DNA of 64,000 nt, from NCBI GenBank assembly GCA_026770025.1, contig JAMXDE010000007.1, positions 2,790,001 to 2,854,000 of the forward strand. Direction: 5' to 3'. Numbering within the stretch: position 1 is the stretch's first letter; every line of letters begins with the position of its first letter. The notes under the pieces are model-generated. The model saw nothing but the letters and a program-made list of their open reading frames with translations. It was not told the DNA's origin and made no database searches. Source of the DNA: Craspedostauros australis. Lineage: Eukaryota > Bacillariophyta > Bacillariophyceae > Mastogloiales > Achnanthaceae. This document shows, piece after piece, positions 9,995 to 20,150 of the stretch. A program made the translations under genes and the position numbers.

Positions 9995-11938
9995 ATGAGG
10001 AAGATCATCACCATCCATCGATCGTGCGTTTCTGAATTGCCATCATCCCATCTCCTTGCCTTCCATCGATCGCTCATTCCTTCCACGCTTGCCACGATGA
10101 TCATGATGATCACGGCATGGTTGGCGCCAACGACGATCCATGGCATTGCGATGCATGCAAGGAGGATGTCCTGCAGAACGCTTGCGTGCGGATATGCGGT
10201 CTCCTTTCGACCATCGCACAACAATCATCCACGGTGGGTTCGACCGACGGCGTTGGCAGATGTTGATGGGCGACGCAGCAGCTATTCGCAGTCTCGCGCC
10301 ACACCTAGATCCACTCGTGCGAGTATGTCCAGTTCCAGCGACGGCGATAAAGACAACAAGGCCGCCATTGCTGCTTCCACCTGCAAGTCCGTCATTGACA
10401 ATGCCATCGATCGCCAAATGAGAATACACGTTCTCGATGCACAGACGGACAACGTCCTGCTGCTCTGCGTCAGCGGAGGATCGGATTCGATGGCGTTGCT
10501 GCATGCCATGATTGATTGGTCCGAACGGCAGGCAGCTCCCACAAACGCGCCGCATCTGCACGTCCATCATTTCAACCATCAGCAACGCGGCGCCGAATCG
10601 GATCTCGATCAACAGCTCGTGGAAACCGTGTGCGAGGCGTCCAACGTTGACTGCCACACGCATCGCTGGAATGAAACATCGTCGTCGTCCTTCTCGCAGG
10701 AGATCGCACGCAATTGGAGACGCCAAACCTGCGTGGATTTCATAGCGACGCAGTACAGCGCAACGTCCCACGTCAACGCCTTCATCATGACGGCGCATCA
10801 TCGTGAGGATTCCTACGAATCAATGCTCCTCAAACTATTGCGCGGCGTCCACATTTCCAATCTGCAAGGCATGGATTGTATTGCGACTGCCGGTGTGGCG
10901 CGGTCGCCCAATCTGCGGATCCAGTACTTTCGCCCTTTTCTGGAATTGACGAAGGACCAGCTGCGGGATTACTTGCTGGAACAGAAACACGCATGGCGCG
11001 AAGACAAGAGCAACGCATCGCCCAAGTACCTGCGCAACCGCGTGCGCAACGAGCTCATGCCGCTGATGCAAGACATTATGGCCAGCGATGGTGAACAGCC
11101 GCAACGCGATGCGCTGCACGAGCGGCTGGACGTCTTGCAAGAGCAAACCACCATGCTGCGGGATGACATCCAACAACGCGTGCGGGCCTATCTGTCACAA
11201 TCCGGCTCTGCCTTGCCTTGGAAGGACCTGGTGTCGTCGGATTCGCCCAACATGACGCCGTTGTTGCAGAATCAGATCTTGCGTCAGTGGATGGTGGATG
11301 GCATTCATTCGCCTTCTGCATCCATCTCGTACAGCACACTGTCCCGGGTTTGGAAACAGCTCGTGGAACATCCGCAGCGTCGGGAATGGAAGCTCGAGGT
11401 CGGCGCCAACTATTTCGTCTGCCGCAAGGGCGATGTGTTGGTCTTGGAAGATCGGCAGAAGCAGGAGAGTGATGGCTCTTTTCGCGTGATGGAATGGTCC
11501 ATTGTCCTCCCAACCACAGACAAAGAAACGAATGAGACGACAGCAGAGACAACGAGAGAGACAACAAATGACTTTATGCAACCGCTCACGATCCACGCTC
11601 CCGCCCATTTGCTGGCGCAGGGCGATTGGCAGCTGATTCAAACCACAATCGACGATTGGCCTGCAACGCTCCACTTCGTCCCGCACTGGAGACGTGGACG
11701 CAGCCCCATCAAGATGCGCCAATTCCTCAGAGGTCAAGGCATTCCGCTGCACGAACGCGGCAGCACGTCGGTTCTTCTTTTCGTTCCGCGGCGGGATGAT
11801 GCGTCCGCCGTGGTCGTTGCCGCACGTCTTGGTCGAGAGTGGCTGGTACATGCGGACTTTGGTGCCGGCAACATGCATGACAACGATGGTGGCAACGATG
11901 ATGATGGAAGTGTCACAATCGCGGTTCACATCACGTGA
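9995..11938 (+). CDS. tilS: tRNA(Ile)-lysidine synthase, probably organelle-targeted
   Basis: ATP-dependent enzyme that converts C34 of tRNA-Ile2(CAU) to lysidine so that it reads AUA, an enzyme of bacteria and organelles. The frame is open from 9770, but the ATG at 9995 (A at -3) is preferred, giving 647 aa. Seen: the N-type PP-loop 'CVSGGSDSMALL' (about residues 156-168); 'HVHHFNHQQRG' with the usual 'HHNHxLR'-like spacing; 'TAHHREDSYESMLLKLLRG', the TilS HxxDDxxET-like region; 'YFRPFLELTKDQLRDYL'; 'WREDKSNASPKYLRNRVRNELMPLM', the hallmark DxSN..RN.IR. A C-terminal 'RRGRSPIKMRQFLRGQGIPLHER' resembles the TilS C domain. The first about 120 residues are Ser/Arg-rich with a hydrophobic part, consistent with a plastid or mitochondrial presequence. 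Which organelle is served cannot be told. Confidence 0.94.
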   Translation: MRKIITIHRSCVSELPSSHLLAFHRSLIPSTLATMIMMITAWLAPTTIHGIAMHARRMSCRTLACGYAVSFRPSHNNHPRWVRPTALADVDGRRSSYSQSRATPRSTRASMSSSSDGDKDNKAAIAASTCKSVIDNAIDRQMRIHVLDAQTDNVLLLCVSGGSDSMALLHAMIDWSERQAAPTNAPHLHVHHFNHQQRGAESDLDQQLVETVCEASNVDCHTHRWNETSSSSFSQEIARNWRRQTCVDFIATQYSATSHVNAFIMTAHHREDSYESMLLKLLRGVHISNLQGMDCIATAGVARSPNLRIQYFRPFLELTKDQLRDYLLEQKHAWREDKSNASPKYLRNRVRNELMPLMQDIMASDGEQPQRDALHERLDVLQEQTTMLRDDIQQRVRAYLSQSGSALPWKDLVSSDSPNMTPLLQNQILRQWMVDGIHSPSASISYSTLSRVWKQLVEHPQRREWKLEVGANYFVCRKGDVLVLEDRQKQESDGSFRVMEWSIVLPTTDKETNETTAETTRETTNDFMQPLTIHAPAHLLAQGDWQLIQTTIDDWPATLHFVPHWRRGRSPIKMRQFLRGQGIPLHERGSTSVLLFVPRRDDASAVVVAARLGREWLVHADFGAGNMHDNDGGNDDDGSVTIAVHIT

Positions 11939-12790
11939 GCGTCGATTGCGCCCATGCGAACAGTGGTGTGAGAACAGTGGGAACAACAGGAAACGTTCCG
12001 ACATCACCTTCGACGTGAGCGATGTCAAAGGCCTTGGCGCAGGTGTCCAAAATAGCAGCCTTTCGCGAGAAACCTTCCTCATCCACCATCACTTCCAGAG
12101 TATCATTGTGGTTATTATTGTGGTTATCATTGTGGTTATTATTGTGGTTATCATTGTGGTTATTATTGTGGTTATTATTGCGGATTTGAAAGATGGCACC
12201 ACTCTGCATGTCTACTGCGCTGTGAGCATCTGTGATCGCACTACTACACACATCACAGTTACACACGGAGTCGTACCATGCGTGCACTATAAATGCTGCT
12301 GGGACATCTCGCAGTGCCATAGGTCTTGCACTGTGGAAATGTCAGCACGGAGAATCGATCTCTGGTGATGGCGAAGCATGAATTGTGAGAGTCTTTTGGC
12401 GCAGCATCGTTGTTCGCATTGGTAACTGATGGTGACAGCAGAATAGGAGTCGAGTGTCGCAAGACAGTGGTACCGCAGCAGCCATCCACAGGACAGGGCT
12501 TTGCCATCACGTGTGGAAACGCTCAAATCAAATCAAGGCTGAGCTACTGCTATGAGCAATCACCCTTTGTTGGACGACGAATAGTGTGGGAGAGCGCTAT
12601 TCTACTACATATGTGGAGTAGCGCCGATGTAGAAGTTGTGAATGTGTAATGCATGCATTGTGTATGTAATGCGTAATGTAGAAGTTGTGAATGTGTAATT
12701 TGTATTCTATAATATGGTATGGGTGTAATGTTACATGGATTGTTACATGGATAGTCGTACGTGAATGCATAGTAGTATCCCACTATCCCA
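11939..12790. other. Intergenic with 12-base repeat array
   Basis: About 850 bases between convergent genes. Apart from the array at 12102-12180 no conserved feature was seen. A minus frame of 129 codons through the array is mostly repeat-encoded Asn/His and is not called. Confidence 0.45.
12102..12180. repeat. ATYATTGTGGTT alternating tandem array
   Basis: Six to seven copies of a 12-base unit in which ATC and ATT variants alternate, giving a 24-base higher-order period. Confidence 0.85.
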
Positions 12791-13432
12791 TTATTGCACT
12801 GTTGCTGTTCCTCGTCGATCTCTGCCAAAGAAGGACATGATGGTGCTCGTCATGCGACTCTGACTCGACACCACCGGCGACTTGGATCTGCTGATGACCT
12901 TCGCGCCCATGATCGCGTTGGCCGATCGCTGCTTCTTCTCCAACCGCTTGGCGCGCTCCATCGCCTTCTCGTGAGCCATGCGCTCCGCGATCTCCGGCAC
13001 GCACTTGGCATCGGCCTGGGCTCGTCGCTTGGCGGTCTTGCGGCTGTCTCGCGTCAGTTCCTTGCACACCTCGGCCAGCTTGGCCGCGCGGTCTCGGATG
13101 GGACATGTGCCATCGTCGATGTAGTCCGATAGCTGGCGCTGCGTCTCGAGCACCGAGTAGACGACTCCCAGCCTCGTCGTCTTGCTGTCGGAGTCGGTGG
13201 TGCTGTACTCCAACCCGCGTGGATCAAAGTCGGGGACGGCCGCGCCGCGTGCGAACTTCTTGTAGTCGACGCGGTCTTGTGCTGCCAGCTGTGCCAGATC
13301 CTGTTTGCTGAACCATCGCGTCCTGCGTTCTTTGTCATTGAGCTCCGTGCGTTCTTCGATCAGGAACATCTCGTGATGGCCGTCATCGGCGAAGCTCACT
13401 TTGCTGTTCTGCATCTTTGTGTTGGCTGTCAT
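12791..13432 (-). CDS. RGLE-family protein, copy A
   Basis: 213 aa, function unknown. One of six related genes in this window. Shared landmarks: a short N-terminal strand 'KVSFADD' (residues 11-17), 'RWFSKQDL' (39-46), 'FDPRGLE' (69-75), a helical VVYSVLETQRQ segment (90-100), a 'DDG' turn, then 'ELTRDSRKTAKRRAQADAK.VPEIAE' (125-150), and a Lys/Arg-rich C-terminus ending near 'IMSFFGRDRRG'. No signal peptide or membrane span. Charge and helix content suggest a small soluble, perhaps nucleic-acid- or protein-binding, factor; this is inference. The ATG has A at -3; a second Met at codon 7 is possible. Confidence 0.8.
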   Translation of the reverse strand: MTANTKMQNSKVSFADDGHHEMFLIEERTELNDKERRTRWFSKQDLAQLAAQDRVDYKKFARGAAVPDFDPRGLEYSTTDSDSKTTRLGVVYSVLETQRQLSDYIDDGTCPIRDRAAKLAEVCKELTRDSRKTAKRRAQADAKCVPEIAERMAHEKAMERAKRLEKKQRSANAIMGAKVISRSKSPVVSSQSRMTSTIMSFFGRDRRGTATVQ

Positions 13433-13878
13433 GGTGTTCCTCTACTGTCGTGTTATTGTATTCGTACTGTGTTGTTGCTCCTGCTCTCGATGTGTGCCTT
13501 GCCTTGCGTTGAGTTGAGTTGAGTTGTTGTTCCTGTAGGATCAGTTCGGTGATGAATCAATTTTATGAGGATCCGATTGCCAGGCAGCTTCCGAAGACCT
13601 GGGTTTGTGTGACAACACACAAGAAGACGTGAGAAACCAATTGCGAAACTTTTGTACGTGATCACGCTAAGATTTGTGTTGTTGTTGTGCAGCGTTGGGC
13701 GTGCAGTGCCTGTGGAGAGGCACGCGCGATTTGAATTGGATTGCTGGTCTTCCGCGCCTTCACAGGAAAATTGTCGTTCGCTTCCCAGTGCGGCTGTACC
13801 AACATATGCCCCATGCCGACAGCGATGTGGTGCAAACTGTGCGTGACACCATAATAGCGCAAACGCTGCATAAATACT
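13433..13878. other. Intergenic
   Basis: 446 bases with short TGAGT/GTTGAGTT direct repeats near 13507-13526. No gene was seen. Confidence 0.4.
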
Positions 13879-14514
13879 TCACAAATGCTGCATGCAAAAC
13901 AAGAAAGTATCATCGACTTTTACTTCTTTGGTGACTCCTTCCGTGTTTTCATTGGCACAATCGTTGGTCACTGAGAAATCACGGGCTCGCGCACTGGCTG
14001 TTCGCAAGTTTGTGACTAACAATTTGTCGGTCTGGATGTCCCACACGCCATTTTTGCGTCGTGGTAAAGCCGGATCGAACTCAACATGCTTCGCATTGCC
14101 TGTCACGCGGGAACGACTCTGAGCTGTCGCGCCGCGATCGATCTGCGAAGCGACATCGCCTCGATTTCGTCCATGAGGTGTCACCCCAGTTTGTCTGCCG
14201 ACCGGTATTATGGTTGCGAATAGGTACGCAGATGAGAAACTCACCTGAGTGACATTCGGTGGCAGCGTTTCGGCCACGTCGCCTTTTCTGGGCATGGCCG
14301 GATCGCCGTTGTGACCAGCACGACCAAACATTTTGAGAAACGCCAAGACCAAAGCGGGCCTGGGACCGTCTTGGTTGCCGATTCGTTGTTCTTTCTTCGC
14401 AGACGTGCGAACCAAGACAAGTTGTGGCGATGGTGCCGATCGTTTCGGCTTTCTTTGTGAGACGTGGATCTTGGCCAGTCTTGGTTTCGAGTCAAGATCG
14501 GTTTGCTTTTCATG
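13879..14514 (-). CDS. Unrecognised gene, 5' end not resolved
   Basis: No family recognised. The minus frame is open from about 14514 to a stop at 13879 and reads like a real protein, with KPRLAKIHVSQRKPKRSAPSP early and 'FGRAGHNGDPAMPRKGD' in the middle. A GTGAGT donor at 14244 and CGCAG acceptor at 14143 would remove 102 bases in phase 0, joining 'LPPNVTQ' to 'IDRGATAQ'. Because 102 is a multiple of three the unspliced frame is also open, so splicing is uncertain. The C-terminal part contains 'VEFDPALPRRKNGVWDIQTDKLL'. There is no ATG at the start of this frame. A TAG just before 14514 could serve as a splice acceptor, implying an upstream exon that I did not find. It may instead be a gene remnant. 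Confidence 0.42.
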   Translation of the reverse strand, partial: HEKQTDLDSKPRLAKIHVSQRKPKRSAPSPQLVLVRTSAKKEQRIGNQDGPRPALVLAFLKMFGRAGHNGDPAMPRKGDVAETLPPNVTQVSFSSAYLFATIIPVGRQTGVTPHGRNRGDVASQIDRGATAQSRSRVTGNAKHVEFDPALPRRKNGVWDIQTDKLLVTNLRTASARARDFSVTNDCANENTEGVTKEVKVDDTFLFCMQHL

Positions 14515-14909
14515 CTAAGCGGTGTAAGTCTAGATAGATTGTGTTGAAAAAGTGGTTTCGTCTCGTACACGTCTGGACGAGAGAGAAGGATGGACAAAGG
14601 AGAACCACCAAACGGAAATGGAACAACACATCAACATGAGACGCGAGAGACAGACACAGCACGTGATGGGTTCAGCAAAGGAGGAAAGAATGATGCGGCT
14701 GACCAACACCAGAAGAATCGCAGTAGTAGAGCTCGTGCGAGCAGTTTGTGTCCATTACATGGTACGTTGTGTGTCTACGTTGTTATTTTACTCTAACAAT
14801 ATGTAATAGGCTGTGCCTGTTCTACTCTACTCTGCTCTACTCTGGTTTACTGACCTTCCTCTGCGAGTGCCATACACGTACATACTCAATCAGTGGCCCT
14901 TTCCCCAAT
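14515..14909. other. Intergenic
   Basis: 395 bases. A plus frame starting at 14590 encodes a hydrophilic stretch ending at a GTACGT donor-like site at 14761, but no partner exon was seen, so it is not called. Confidence 0.35.
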
Positions 14910-15587
14910 CTAAGCACACGACGGTCTCCTTCTGGCCTTCTCGAACATCTTGCGGATCCCACGAAGGCTGCGTTCCCCCATGCGAGTCGGACTTCGCAGA
15001 CCGACGGTCTCCGTACTCTTGCGTTGATGCGGTTGCGGTATGTTGGGTCGCTGATTCATGAATGTGCGCTGGCGCTGGATGGATGGTTGCTGCTTCGTGC
15101 TGTGCTGCCGGATGTTCTGCTGCTGCTCGATGATCTTCTGCCGGATCTTGAGCTCACGTTCCCGTGCTGCTCGTGCGGCGAGTTCCGGGATGTTCATCAT
15201 GTCGGCATGGGCCATCTTCAGCGCCCGGCGGCGGTGTCGCGATGTCAGCCTGCGACTGACGCGTGCGACGGCTTCAGCATTGTACACCTGGCTGTCCCAT
15301 TGTTTCTGCTGTTCCTCGATGACTGATTGGACGAGATCCAACGTGCACGTCTTCCTCTCCAAGCTCGTGATGGCCATGAGGGATTCCAGGCCCCTCGTTT
15401 CGAACTCCTTGGAAGCGGTTCTCGTTGCAAGCATACGTTCGTCCAATGCATGGGACCTCTCGAGTTCTCGATTGGTGTACCATCTCTCTCGCTTCTCTGC
15501 GTAGGACAGATCCAACAGACATTCCGTTTCTTGGAGTCCGTTCTTCGTGTCGTCGAATGATACTGATCGCTTCATTCCTCGTGTCAT
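14910..15587 (-). CDS. RGLE-family protein, copy B
   Basis: 225 aa when started at the ATG at 15587 (A at -3). The frame is open 12 codons further upstream to 15623. Family landmarks: 'SVSFDD' (residues 8-13), 'RWYTNREL' (35-42), 'ETRGLE' (63-68), 'TLDLVQSVIEEQQKQW' (82-97), then 'RRLTSRHRRRALKMAHADMMNIPELA' (112-137). The usual SRK is changed to HRR, making this one of the more diverged copies. It carries a long Gln/Arg-rich C-terminal extension (about 145-225) ending in 'RGIRKMFEKARRR', which echoes the basic tail endings of copies C and D. Function unknown. Confidence 0.78.
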   Translation of the reverse strand: MTRGMKRSVSFDDTKNGLQETECLLDLSYAEKRERWYTNRELERSHALDERMLATRTASKEFETRGLESLMAITSLERKTCTLDLVQSVIEEQQKQWDSQVYNAEAVARVSRRLTSRHRRRALKMAHADMMNIPELAARAARERELKIRQKIIEQQQNIRQHSTKQQPSIQRQRTFMNQRPNIPQPHQRKSTETVGLRSPTRMGERSLRGIRKMFEKARRRPSCA

Positions 15588-17629
15588 TGTGCTTGGATGG
15601 GGTGCTGGTGTGTTGCGTTGCAATGTGTTGTGTGGTGTTGTACGCGTATTGTATTGTGTTGCTGCTTCGGTGGATGCGATGGTTGTGCTGATGCGTTCAC
15701 GTTGTCGCTTTGCTCTGCTATTCTTTGCTTTGAGATGGTGCTCGTTTGTATTTTATGACAGGATCTGGTGTTGGTGTTGACCAGGGATTGGACCACAGTC
15801 TGATGGTCCACGCGTCGCAGGTTGGATTGGAAACACCCAGGTACTATACAATGGAGGATGCTTTGGCCGGCATCTCTATAACATGTATGGCATAAGCGTG
15901 GCACGAGTATCCGTGTGCCGTGGTGTAACTGGGCGCTAAGCGGATACTCCCACCGCAAATGTTGGTGAAAGAACAGAGCAGAGCGGCAAGAAAGCAATGA
16001 GCAAGGCAAGATTTCCAACCAAGACCGGGGTTGACATGTCGTTCACAGGCAACAAGACCGAAAATTCTTGCTTGCCACATCTTTGCATCTGTCTCTGACC
16101 CGTGCCAACTCCGGCTTGTATCGACCATCGGCTTTGCCGTCCCGTCCCAGGAACACATTTGTGTCATGCCACATCGCTAAGGCTTTGTCGGCCCGTCCGC
16201 TGCTTGACGAAGACATGCATACGATGTCGGAGCGCCCCAGAATCGACACAGCGGACAAGGTACCATCTTGGTGACTGTGATTGACATACTACTACGTCGA
16301 GCAAGACGCATTCCTCAACTTCTACTTCATGCCACATTGCACCACCTCGAGCTCGTGTCTGCTTCGACCCGTCGGCATGATATTTCGTTGCGCTTTCAGT
16401 TGGAACGGACGAATGCACCCAACATGGATGTCTCATGGTCTTCATGTCTTGGTGGAACACGATAGTATACAAGTGCTCCTTCGTTCGTCCACGAAGCTGT
16501 AATGCGGGATGTCTCATCCCGACAGCGTGGTCACAGAGAACATTAAAGACAACTGCTATGAGTCTGATGCTCCGACGCACCATACGACTACTGGTCGCGG
16601 AGAGTGCATGCAATCATCGAGGTGAGAGCCAAATCAAACCAGGGAGAAGTACGACCTCCGAGCCAGAGATCGATACAAAATGTGGCAGCGTCCGCTACTC
16701 TGCGAGTCACTCTATCATTCTGTGGCAGGACGCCTACCACCTAGCGACACAGCAAGCATAGGTCGCAGAGAGTCCACTGTTCAGTTGGTGTTCTCCAACG
16801 ATGATTCCGACAGTGATAGAACATGAGCAGCAACAGCGGCAACAGCAATGGCAATAGCAATAGCAAGATCGACGGAGATAAGATCGAACGGGTGAATGGA
16901 TCCTTGCGAGCCTTGCGAGACGAGAAGAGGCATCGACGGCCTCAAAGACCAACAAGGGACATTGATCTGGGGGTAGCAACCGTAATCGTATCGGCAGGAG
17001 TACGCACAAATGCTCGCAGGTATAGCTCATGGCTCTCCTGTGAGTGTTCATTGGATACTGTAGTCCTTTTGCCGACGAGCCGTGGTCGACATTTCGGAGG
17101 TAGAAGATCATTGCAGACGATCATCATGTCGCGCCATGCATCTCGCCAGCGAGCAGTGATACGAACGGCACGACTGCAGACTGGACATCGCGTCATGGGG
17201 CATTGTCCACCCCGCACTCGGAGGTATGCTAGCATGGCGCCACCACCGAGCTGGTGAATGCAGTGTTCGCAGACAGAAGCAACCAGCAGTGCACCAGGCC
17301 ATGTCCGGACGAACGCAAACGGAGAGGCTTTTCCGAACCTACCAACACCGATGGACAGACAGCAAGGGAGCAGGAACGAGGCTGGAGTGGACCACCCGTG
17401 GCTCGGGATCAAGAGCCATTCTTGCACTGTGTACCAACACAGTCGACACAAACAACCACAGCATGCTCTGTTCGCAGAGTAGGCTATCATGGACACGAGC
17501 ACACATGGGCGAGCAGCAACCGTCGTATTATATTAGATGTTGGTCGTTGGAAATGCGTATTGAGCTATGTATTGTGGGCGATGCCTTCGTATGCAGCCCA
17601 TACGCGCAGTTGTTGATCTAGCTGTTGAT
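15588..17629. other. Intergenic, possible decayed coding remnants
   Basis: About 2 kb between two RGLE genes. Several short minus frames (16613-16043) have protein-like composition but shift frame and match nothing I know. The only suggestive part is the RING-like segment described separately. Confidence 0.4.
17090..17290 (-). pseudogene. Possible RING-finger remnant
   Basis: Within an open minus frame the segment 'VCEHCIHQLGGGAML...CPMTRCPVCSRAVRI' has Cys/His spacing like the C-terminal half of a RING domain (C.H..C followed by CP.C). The upstream Cys pair expected for a full RING is not in the same frame; a CVDC motif sits in another frame just upstream. This suggests either an intron or decay. 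RING domains usually mark E3 ubiquitin ligases, but function here is not supported. Confidence 0.33.
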
Positions 17630-18205
17630 CTAGGCCGCTCTTCTGCGGCTGAGATCGAAGATCTTGCTGAAGGTAGTTTTGCGAGATGATCTCTGACGAT
17701 CGATGGGTGCCTTTCTGCTGCGCTTCTCCGATTCTCTCCTCAGCAACTCCTTCTTCATCAATTCCTTCTTCAGCTTCCTCCTGGCCTCATCTGCTGCGGC
17801 AACTTCTGGAATGCTTGCGGCGTCCTTCTTGCCGAGTTTCCGCGCAGTCTTTCGGCTGTCGTGCGTCAGCTCTCGGCAGATGGTCGCGACGATCTCGTCA
17901 TCGATGATGCAGTCGCGGCGTTGCCTGTCAGCTTCGTCTAGGACGGCCTGCACGACGTTGATCGTTGTGGTCCTGCGTGCAAACTTCTGTTCGGGCGACC
18001 ATGATTCCAGGCCTCTCGGTTCGAAGTCGCCTGGCGGCACACCTCGTTCCAGCGCTTGGAGTCCGCGCCTGTCCTCCTCCTGATTCCTGGCGAGCTCGTT
18101 CCTTGTGTACCATGTGTCCTTCCTTTGTTCCTCCGTCATTTCGTGATGAGACTCGATCTCGATGAGCCGCTCTGGCTGTTGACAGAAGTTGACTGACTTG
18201 CCCAT
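17630..18205 (-). CDS. RGLE-family protein, copy C
   Basis: 191 aa from the ATG at 18205 (CAACAATGGGC, A at -3). The frame stays open upstream to 18349 but that part is His/Gln/Thr simple sequence. Landmarks: 'KSVNF' (3-7), 'LIEIES' (14-19), 'TWYTRNELARNQEEDRR' (31-47), 'GDFEPRGLESWSPEQKFARR' (59-78), 'INVVQAVLDEADRQ' (82-95), 'IDDEIVATICRELTHDSRKTARKLGKKDAASIPEVA' (101-136). The tail is Lys/Arg-rich and ends 'KTTFSKIFDLSRRR'. It aligns almost without gaps with copy D through residue 137, so C and D are the closest pair. Function unknown. Confidence 0.82.
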   Translation of the reverse strand: MGKSVNFCQQPERLIEIESHHEMTEEQRKDTWYTRNELARNQEEDRRGLQALERGVPPGDFEPRGLESWSPEQKFARRTTTINVVQAVLDEADRQRRDCIIDDEIVATICRELTHDSRKTARKLGKKDAASIPEVAAADEARRKLKKELMKKELLRRESEKRSRKAPIDRQRSSRKTTFSKIFDLSRRRAA

Positions 18206-19619
18206 TGTTGGAAAGTGATGGCCTTGATGCGATTTCGATTGGTGTTGCGTTTTATGATGTGTTTGGAATGTTTGGAGTGTTTTGGTTGTGTGGTTTTTGG
18301 TTTCTGTCGTCATTTTGTGACGATGCAAACGACGCAGTTCTTCTGCCAATCCGCCGTTTGACCCAGTTTGTCATGAAGACGCGCCACCAAACACAACAAC
18401 ACTTGTCTGGATTAGAAAAGCGCGCAAGAATGGACATTTCCAGTCCAGCAGACATTCTCGTTTTCCCAATGTCTTCGTGAAAACTCCCGTTGGACAAAAT
18501 TGTTGCGAACAAAGGCTAGTTGTTCGTGTCGGCGATGACTCAGCTGCACGTGCAACGACTTCAACGCGGCAGTTCATGCCTTGGAGAATCGCTCCAAACA
18601 GACAAACAAATAAGCCTGGTCATGGTTCTTCCCCCATTGGTCATTTTAACTGTGCATTGAAGCACAAAAAGTCCGCCGGACAAGTTAGATCTATGAACGT
18701 GTTCGCGTAATCCAATCTTGGAACGCTGACCAATTATGACCTGTGATGTGCCAGAGGGGAATAAAATATCCGTTTGGTCGTAGTGTTTTGCGCATTGCAG
18801 CTACCCACGACACTCACAACATGCTTTGGTTCCAATCGCCAGGAACTTTGTTGCGCATCGGTCGTGCGAGTTGGATGTGCCTCTTCGCCATTGTCGCTTG
18901 TGACCAGTCCTCCGATCAGATTTCATCTCGTCACAATGTCCCGGGCACCTTGCCTCTCTCCTCCTCTCTCCTTGCGGGCGCTGTTCCCACAAAGCACAAG
19001 ACAGAGAACCTGAAGAGCAGCCCATCCGCTGGCAGCATCCTTCGTGTGGCAGGTGGGTGCCGCCGTCGTTCCAGTTGCGCCAGAGAGTCCTCGTTCTGTT
19101 GGTGGCATTGTGCTGGTGCCGATCGGTGATGCGCACCAATCAACGAAATCGCCGAGGGAGACAGTTGGTGTGTTGCTTCGCTGACACAGACACTTTCTTG
19201 TGTTGAGTCCAACCAACATGGGGGTGGACGCAAGAGACGCTGCGCCACGCAAGACTGCAAGTGGCTCTCGCGAGAAGACGCCAGCACCCTTTCTGACGAC
19301 ATGCCGATTGTCAGAAAACAGTCTTCTTCAACTACACCACATCGAGAACAGGAGATCAGTCCCATGGCCATTTCACAAGGAAGAAGGTTCTTGCGCATGG
19401 GGAAGACATCAGCGATCTCGCGTTCGAGAGATCTGAGCGGTTGCGATGCAGAGGTATCAGCCGCTGAATCATCCCCGACAACATGAAGGCGCAATGACTT
19501 GAGGAGCACCAACATCGGCGCGAGGGTCAAGGCGAGGATCAAAGTGAGGATCAAGACGAGGATGCAGGTGAAAATGAATTGGAAATGAGAGAAAGGCGAC
19601 GCCGAAGCAATCGCGTTGT
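18206..19619. other. Intergenic
   Basis: About 1.4 kb. One minus frame of 207 codons (19554-18931) starts with a hydrophobic segment produced by GAGGATCAAG-type repeats and resembles nothing known. No gene is called. Confidence 0.4.
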
Positions 19620-20150
19620 CTACATCGACCTTCTTCTATTTCTGTCGAACATGCGACGGAAGCCTCTCTTCCGCACTTCTGGTGGCGGCTCCAACGATGC
19701 TTTCCGCGCTCGCTTGGCGTCACGCTCTGCCTTCATCTTCACCGCCACCTCCGGGATGCACATTCCATCTTCCTTCCCCAGCTTCCTCGCCTTCTTCCGG
19801 CTGTTGTACGTCAGCTCCTGGCTTATGGCGGAGATGATCTCATCATCGAACACGCCCTCCGTCTTCTGCCTTTGCTGTTCATCGATGACGGCCTGGATAA
19901 CCTCGATGGTCGTATTCTTCCTGAGGAAGTCCTGCTCCGGAGATCTGGCCTCGAGTCCTCTGGGATCGAACTCTTCCCCCTCGATCCCGCGCATTGCATC
20001 CTTCATCGCCCGCTGGTCGTTGTGCTGGCTCTCGGCAAGCTCCGCCTTCGTGTACCATAGCCGTGCCTTGTGCAGCTCTGGCAGGTCCTTCGTGGACTCG
20101 ATCTCGAGGCACTGGTTCCTGTCTTCATCGAACACGACCTTCTTTCCCAT
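19620..20150 (-). CDS. RGLE-family protein, copy D
   Basis: 176 aa, the shortest full copy and close to a family core. Start CAACATGGG with A at -3. Landmarks: 'KKVVFDED' (3-10), 'CLEIES' (14-19), 'LWYTKAELAESQHNDQRA' (31-48), 'EEFDPRGLEARSPEQDFLRK' (59-78), 'IEVIQAVIDEQQRQ' (82-95), 'FDDEIISAISQELTYNSRKKARKLGKEDGMCIPEVA' (101-136). A Lys/Arg-rich tail ends with 'RKRGFRRMFDRNRRR'. No signal peptide, membrane span or known catalytic motif. Neighbouring RGLE genes on both sides suggest origin by local duplication. Confidence 0.82.
   Translation of the reverse strand: MGKKVVFDEDRNQCLEIESTKDLPELHKARLWYTKAELAESQHNDQRAMKDAMRGIEGEEFDPRGLEARSPEQDFLRKNTTIEVIQAVIDEQQRQKTEGVFDDEIISAISQELTYNSRKKARKLGKEDGMCIPEVAVKMKAERDAKRARKASLEPPPEVRKRGFRRMFDRNRRRSM

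Noticed and set aside
11195-12082. 295-codon minus-strand frame
   Set aside because: It is antisense to the C-terminal half of the lysidine synthase gene and has no recognisable motif.
11931-12320. 129-codon minus-strand frame through the 12-base array
   Set aside because: The middle third is repeat-encoded Asn/His and the rest matches nothing; it also overlaps the end of the lysidine synthase gene.
18931-19554. 207-codon minus-strand frame with a hydrophobic start
   Set aside because: The hydrophobic start comes from a GAGGATCAAG repeat and the rest is not protein-like.
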